Source: an uncultured Faecalibacterium sp.
GTDB lineage: Bacteria > Bacillota > Clostridia > Oscillospirales > Ruminococcaceae
DNA length: 7,775 nt
Reading direction: 5' to 3'
Assembly (NCBI GenBank): GCA_934561115.1
Contig: CAKTFS010000048.1
Location: forward strand, 1-7,775
Shown: piece by piece, positions 4,625 to 7,775 of the stretch
Layout of the letters: each line of letters starts with the position of its first letter
Numbering within the stretch: position 1 is the stretch's first letter
Notes under the pieces: model-generated
Told to the model about the DNA's origin: nothing
The model's input: the letters and a program-made list of their open reading frames with translations, nothing else
Database searches by the model: none
Position numbers and translations under genes: made by a program

Positions 4625-6283
4625 TTATTTCAGCACCGCACCCAGATTTGCACTGGTTACCATGCGGGCATAGCGGCTGAGCCAGCCGGTCTTGATGTTG
4701 GGCTCGGGCGCAACGTACTTTGCCTTGCGCTCGGCCAGCACTGCGTCGCTGACTTCCAGCGTGATGGAAGCATTGGGGATGTCGATGGTAATGGTATCCC
4801 CTTCCTCGATCAGGCCGATGGGGCCGCCGGAGGCAGCCTCCGGGCTGACGTGGCCGATGGCCGCGCCACGGGACGCGCCGGAGAAGCGGCCATCCGTGAT
4901 GAGGGCCACCGTCTTATCCAGCTTCATGCCTGCCAGCGCAGAGGTGGGGTTGAGCATCTCCCGCATGCCCGGGCCGCCCTTGGGGCCTTCGTAGCGGATG
5001 ACCACCACATCGCCCGGGACAATCTTGCCCGCGTAGATGGCGGCAATGGCTTCCTCCTCGCTGTTGAACACCCGCGCCGGGCCTGCGTGCTGCTGCATCT
5101 CCGGGGCGACGGCGCTGCGCTTGACAACGCAGCCGTCCGGGGCAATGTTGCCCCACAGGATCTGCAGACCGCCAGTCTCAGAGTAGGGGTTCTCGATGGG
5201 ACGGATGGCTTTTTCGTTCAGGATATGGGCGCCCTTGATGTTCTCGCCAAGGGTCTTGCCGGTGACGGTGGGCACATCCAAGTCCAGTAACCCCTTCTTG
5301 GCCAGCTCTGCCTGCACCGCCGGGATGCCGCCCGCTGCGTACAGATCCGGCATGTGGGTGGGGCCAGCCGGTGCCAGATGGCACAGGTTGGGGGTCTTGG
5401 CGCTGATCTCGTTGAACAGCTTCAGGTCGATGGGCACACCGGCCTCGTAGGCGATGGCCAGCAGGTGCAGCACCGTGTTGGTGGAGCAGCCCAGCGCCAT
5501 ATCACAGGTCAGTGCGTTGCGGATGGAGCGCTCGTTGATGATCTGGCGCGCGGTGATGCCCTTGCGCACCATCTCCATCACGGCCATACCGGCGTGCTTC
5601 GCCAGCTGCAGACGCTTGGAGTATACAGCCGGGATGGTGCCGTTGCCGGGCAGGGCGATGCCGATGGCCTCACACAGGCAGTTCATGCTGTTGGCAGTGT
5701 ACATACCGGAGCAGCTGCCGCAGCTGGGGCAGCAGTTGCAGGTGCAGTCCTCCAGCTGCTCGTCGGTGATCATACCGGCCTTATAGGCACCCACGGCCTC
5801 GAACATCTTGGAAAGGCTCACTTCCTCGCCGCCGTAGCTGCCGGCCAGCATGGGGCCACCGGAGCAGACCACGGCGGGCACATCCATGCGCACCGCTGCC
5901 ATCACCATGCCGGGCACGATCTTATCGCAGTTGGGCACCAGCACAAGGCCGTCCAGCTGGTGTGCCATCAGCATGGTCTCCACGCTGTCGCAGATCAGCT
6001 CCCGGGAGGCCAGAGAGTACTTCATGCCCACATGACCCATGGCGATACCGTCACACACGCCGATGGCGGGGATCAGGATGGGCGTGCCACCTGCCATCTG
6101 CACACCGGCCTTGACCGCCTCGGCGATCTTATCCAGATTCATGTGGCCGGGCACGATCTCGCTGTGGGCGCTCACCACGCCGATGAGGGGGCGCTCCAGC
6201 TCCTCCGGGGTGTAGCCCAGCGCATAGAACAGGCTGCGGTTGGGCGCGCGCTCCGAGCCCTTGGTCACGTTGTCACTTCTCAT
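4625..6283 (-). CDS. ilvD: Dihydroxy-acid dehydratase
   Basis: This cytoplasmic iron-sulfur enzyme dehydrates 2,3-dihydroxy-3-methylbutanoate and its methylpentanoate homologue to the 2-keto acids that precede valine and isoleucine, the step after IlvC. The 552-residue length is typical of the family. Signatures include [13 protein letters not shown] (41-53), [13 protein letters not shown] (75-87), [10 protein letters not shown] (117-126, with Cys119), [15 protein letters not shown] (189-203, with Cys191) and [10 protein letters not shown] (464-473, including the active-site serine region). Cys119 and Cys191 match known cluster ligands. The stretch 180-191 is unusually cysteine-rich (six cysteines). 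AGAGGAAC precedes the ATG at 6281-6283 by about five bases. It follows ilvC in the same direction, but a 143-bp repeat element fills the 167-base gap. Confidence 0.97.
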   Translation of the reverse strand: MRSDNVTKGSERAPNRSLFYALGYTPEELERPLIGVVSAHSEIVPGHMNLDKIAEAVKAGVQMAGGTPILIPAIGVCDGIAMGHVGMKYSLASRELICDSVETMLMAHQLDGLVLVPNCDKIVPGMVMAAVRMDVPAVVCSGGPMLAGSYGGEEVSLSKMFEAVGAYKAGMITDEQLEDCTCNCCPSCGSCSGMYTANSMNCLCEAIGIALPGNGTIPAVYSKRLQLAKHAGMAVMEMVRKGITARQIINERSIRNALTCDMALGCSTNTVLHLLAIAYEAGVPIDLKLFNEISAKTPNLCHLAPAGPTHMPDLYAAGGIPAVQAELAKKGLLDLDVPTVTGKTLGENIKGAHILNEKAIRPIENPYSETGGLQILWGNIAPDGCVVKRSAVAPEMQQHAGPARVFNSEEEAIAAIYAGKIVPGDVVVIRYEGPKGGPGMREMLNPTSALAGMKLDKTVALITDGRFSGASRGAAIGHVSPEAASGGPIGLIEEGDTITIDIPNASITLEVSDAVLAERKAKYVAPEPNIKTGWLSRYARMVTSANLGAVLK

Positions 6284-6303
6284 TTCAGTTCCTCTTTTCT
6301 GCT

Positions 6304-6446
6304 AAAACCCTCTCCGTCACGGCTGCGCCGTGCCACCTCTCCCGAGGGGGAGAGGTTTTCGCGGAGGAGCTATAAAGTTCCCGTTTTCAACAAAAGCTCC
6401 CCCTTTCGGGGGAGCTGGCCGCCGAAAGGCGGCCTGAGAGGGTTTT
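6304..6446. mobile_element. MITE-like hairpin-rich element, copy 1 (between ilvC and ilvD)
   Basis: The 143-bp unit is bounded by perfect 11-bp terminal inverted repeats, AAAACCCTCTC (6304-6314) and GAGAGGGTTTT (6436-6446). Inside are four hairpins: CACGGC/GCCGTG (6318-6332), ACCTCTCCC/GGGAGAGGT (6335-6356), AGCTCCCCC/GGGGGAGCT (6395-6416) and GGCCGCC/GGCGGCC (6417-6434). It encodes no protein. A related copy lies inverted at 7570-7694. Read in the ilvC direction, the AGCTCCCCC hairpin is followed by TTTGTT, so it might act as a partial terminator or processing site between ilvC and ilvD. No target-site duplication is evident. MITE status is inferred from structure and from the second copy. 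Confidence 0.8.
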
Positions 6447-6450
6447 CCTC

Positions 6451-7560
<1,110 letters not shown>

Positions 7561-7569
7561 CAATGTCAG

Positions 7570-7694
7570 AACCCTCTCAGTCTCGCATTCGCTCGCCAGC
7601 TCCCCCGAAGGGGGAGCTTTGAATAACTGCTCTCTGCGCAAAACCTCTCCCCCTCGGGAGAGGTGGCACGGCGCAGCCGTGACGGAGAGGGTTT
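7570..7694. mobile_element. MITE-like hairpin-rich element, copy 2 (upstream of ilvC, inverted to copy 1)
   Basis: The 125-bp unit is bounded by AACCCTCTC (7570-7578) and GAGAGGGTT (7685-7693). Bases 7640-7694 are the exact reverse complement of 6305-6359 in copy 1 (55 of 55). Hairpins AGCTCCCCC/GGGGGAGCT (7598-7618), ACCTCTCCC/GGGAGAGGT (7643-7664) and CACGGC/GCCGTG (7667-7681) are kept. The GGCCGCC/GGCGGCC hairpin of copy 1 is replaced by unrelated sequence of the same length. The middle is about 18 bases shorter. It encodes no protein. Confidence 0.8.
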
Positions 7695-7698
7695 ATTG

Positions 7699-7775
7699 TT
7701 ATGCCCGTCTTGCGCCCGGCGGGGGCAGCTGGACGGAGCGCACCTCCTGCGGCGGCTTCTGGATATGCTGGTGCA
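7699..7775 (-). CDS. Possible C-terminus of an upstream minus-strand gene (partial)
   Basis: A minus-strand frame enters from the right edge and ends at TAA (7699-7701) after 24 visible residues, ending VQLPPPGARRA. The sequence is proline- and arginine-rich, like a disordered tail. The stop sits directly beside repeat copy 2 and in the ilvC direction, so it could be the preceding gene of an ilv operon. However, other frames here are also open over so short a span, including a plus-strand frame from ATG 7701. I cannot name it. Confidence 0.3.
   Translation of the reverse strand, partial: HQHIQKPPQEVRSVQLPPPGARRA

Overview
The window looks like a piece of chromosome from a gut Clostridia bacterium of the Faecalibacterium / Subdoligranulum type (Oscillospiraceae). 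This is an inference from the GC-rich Firmicutes-style coding, the strong Shine-Dalgarno sites, the content of the mobile element, and a short hairpin-rich repeat of a kind I associate with that group. No 16S or other species marker is present.

Region 1 (1 to about 3400) is the right part of an integrated mobilizable element. It holds the 3' part of a P4/D5-type primase-helicase gene (1-1122). A 375-base gene-free control region follows (1123-1497), with nine GTAC-centred motifs around an AT-rich block, a perfect 14-bp inverted repeat, and a sequence closely resembling a pMV158/MobV-type transfer origin with a predictable nick site. Next come a MobV relaxase gene (TTG start) and a small co-transcribed gene (also TTG start). 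A DUF6061-like gene lies convergent to them. Two hairpin terminators between the convergent transcripts are crossed, so the 3' UTRs should overlap. No integrase is in the window; it would have to lie to the left.

Region 2 (about 3411-3615) is a tRNA-Tyr(GTA) gene on the minus strand. It has an encoded CCA, a near-consensus promoter and a perfect 13-bp-stem terminator. Its 3' end faces the mobile element, so it is a plausible integration site, though no attachment repeat is visible here.

Region 3 (3677-4615) is a stand-alone membrane sugar-phosphate transferase gene of the PglC/WcaJ catalytic-domain family. It has its own promoter and ends at a strong bidirectional terminator shared with ilvD.

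Region 4 (4625-7470, minus strand) holds ilvC (ketol-acid reductoisomerase) followed by ilvD (dihydroxy-acid dehydratase), consecutive steps of isoleucine/valine synthesis. Two copies of a MITE-like, hairpin-rich repeat in inverted orientation bracket ilvC. One lies between ilvC and ilvD and the other just upstream of ilvC, and the copies share a perfect 55-bp inverted match. The last 77 bases may hold the C-terminus of a further minus-strand gene.
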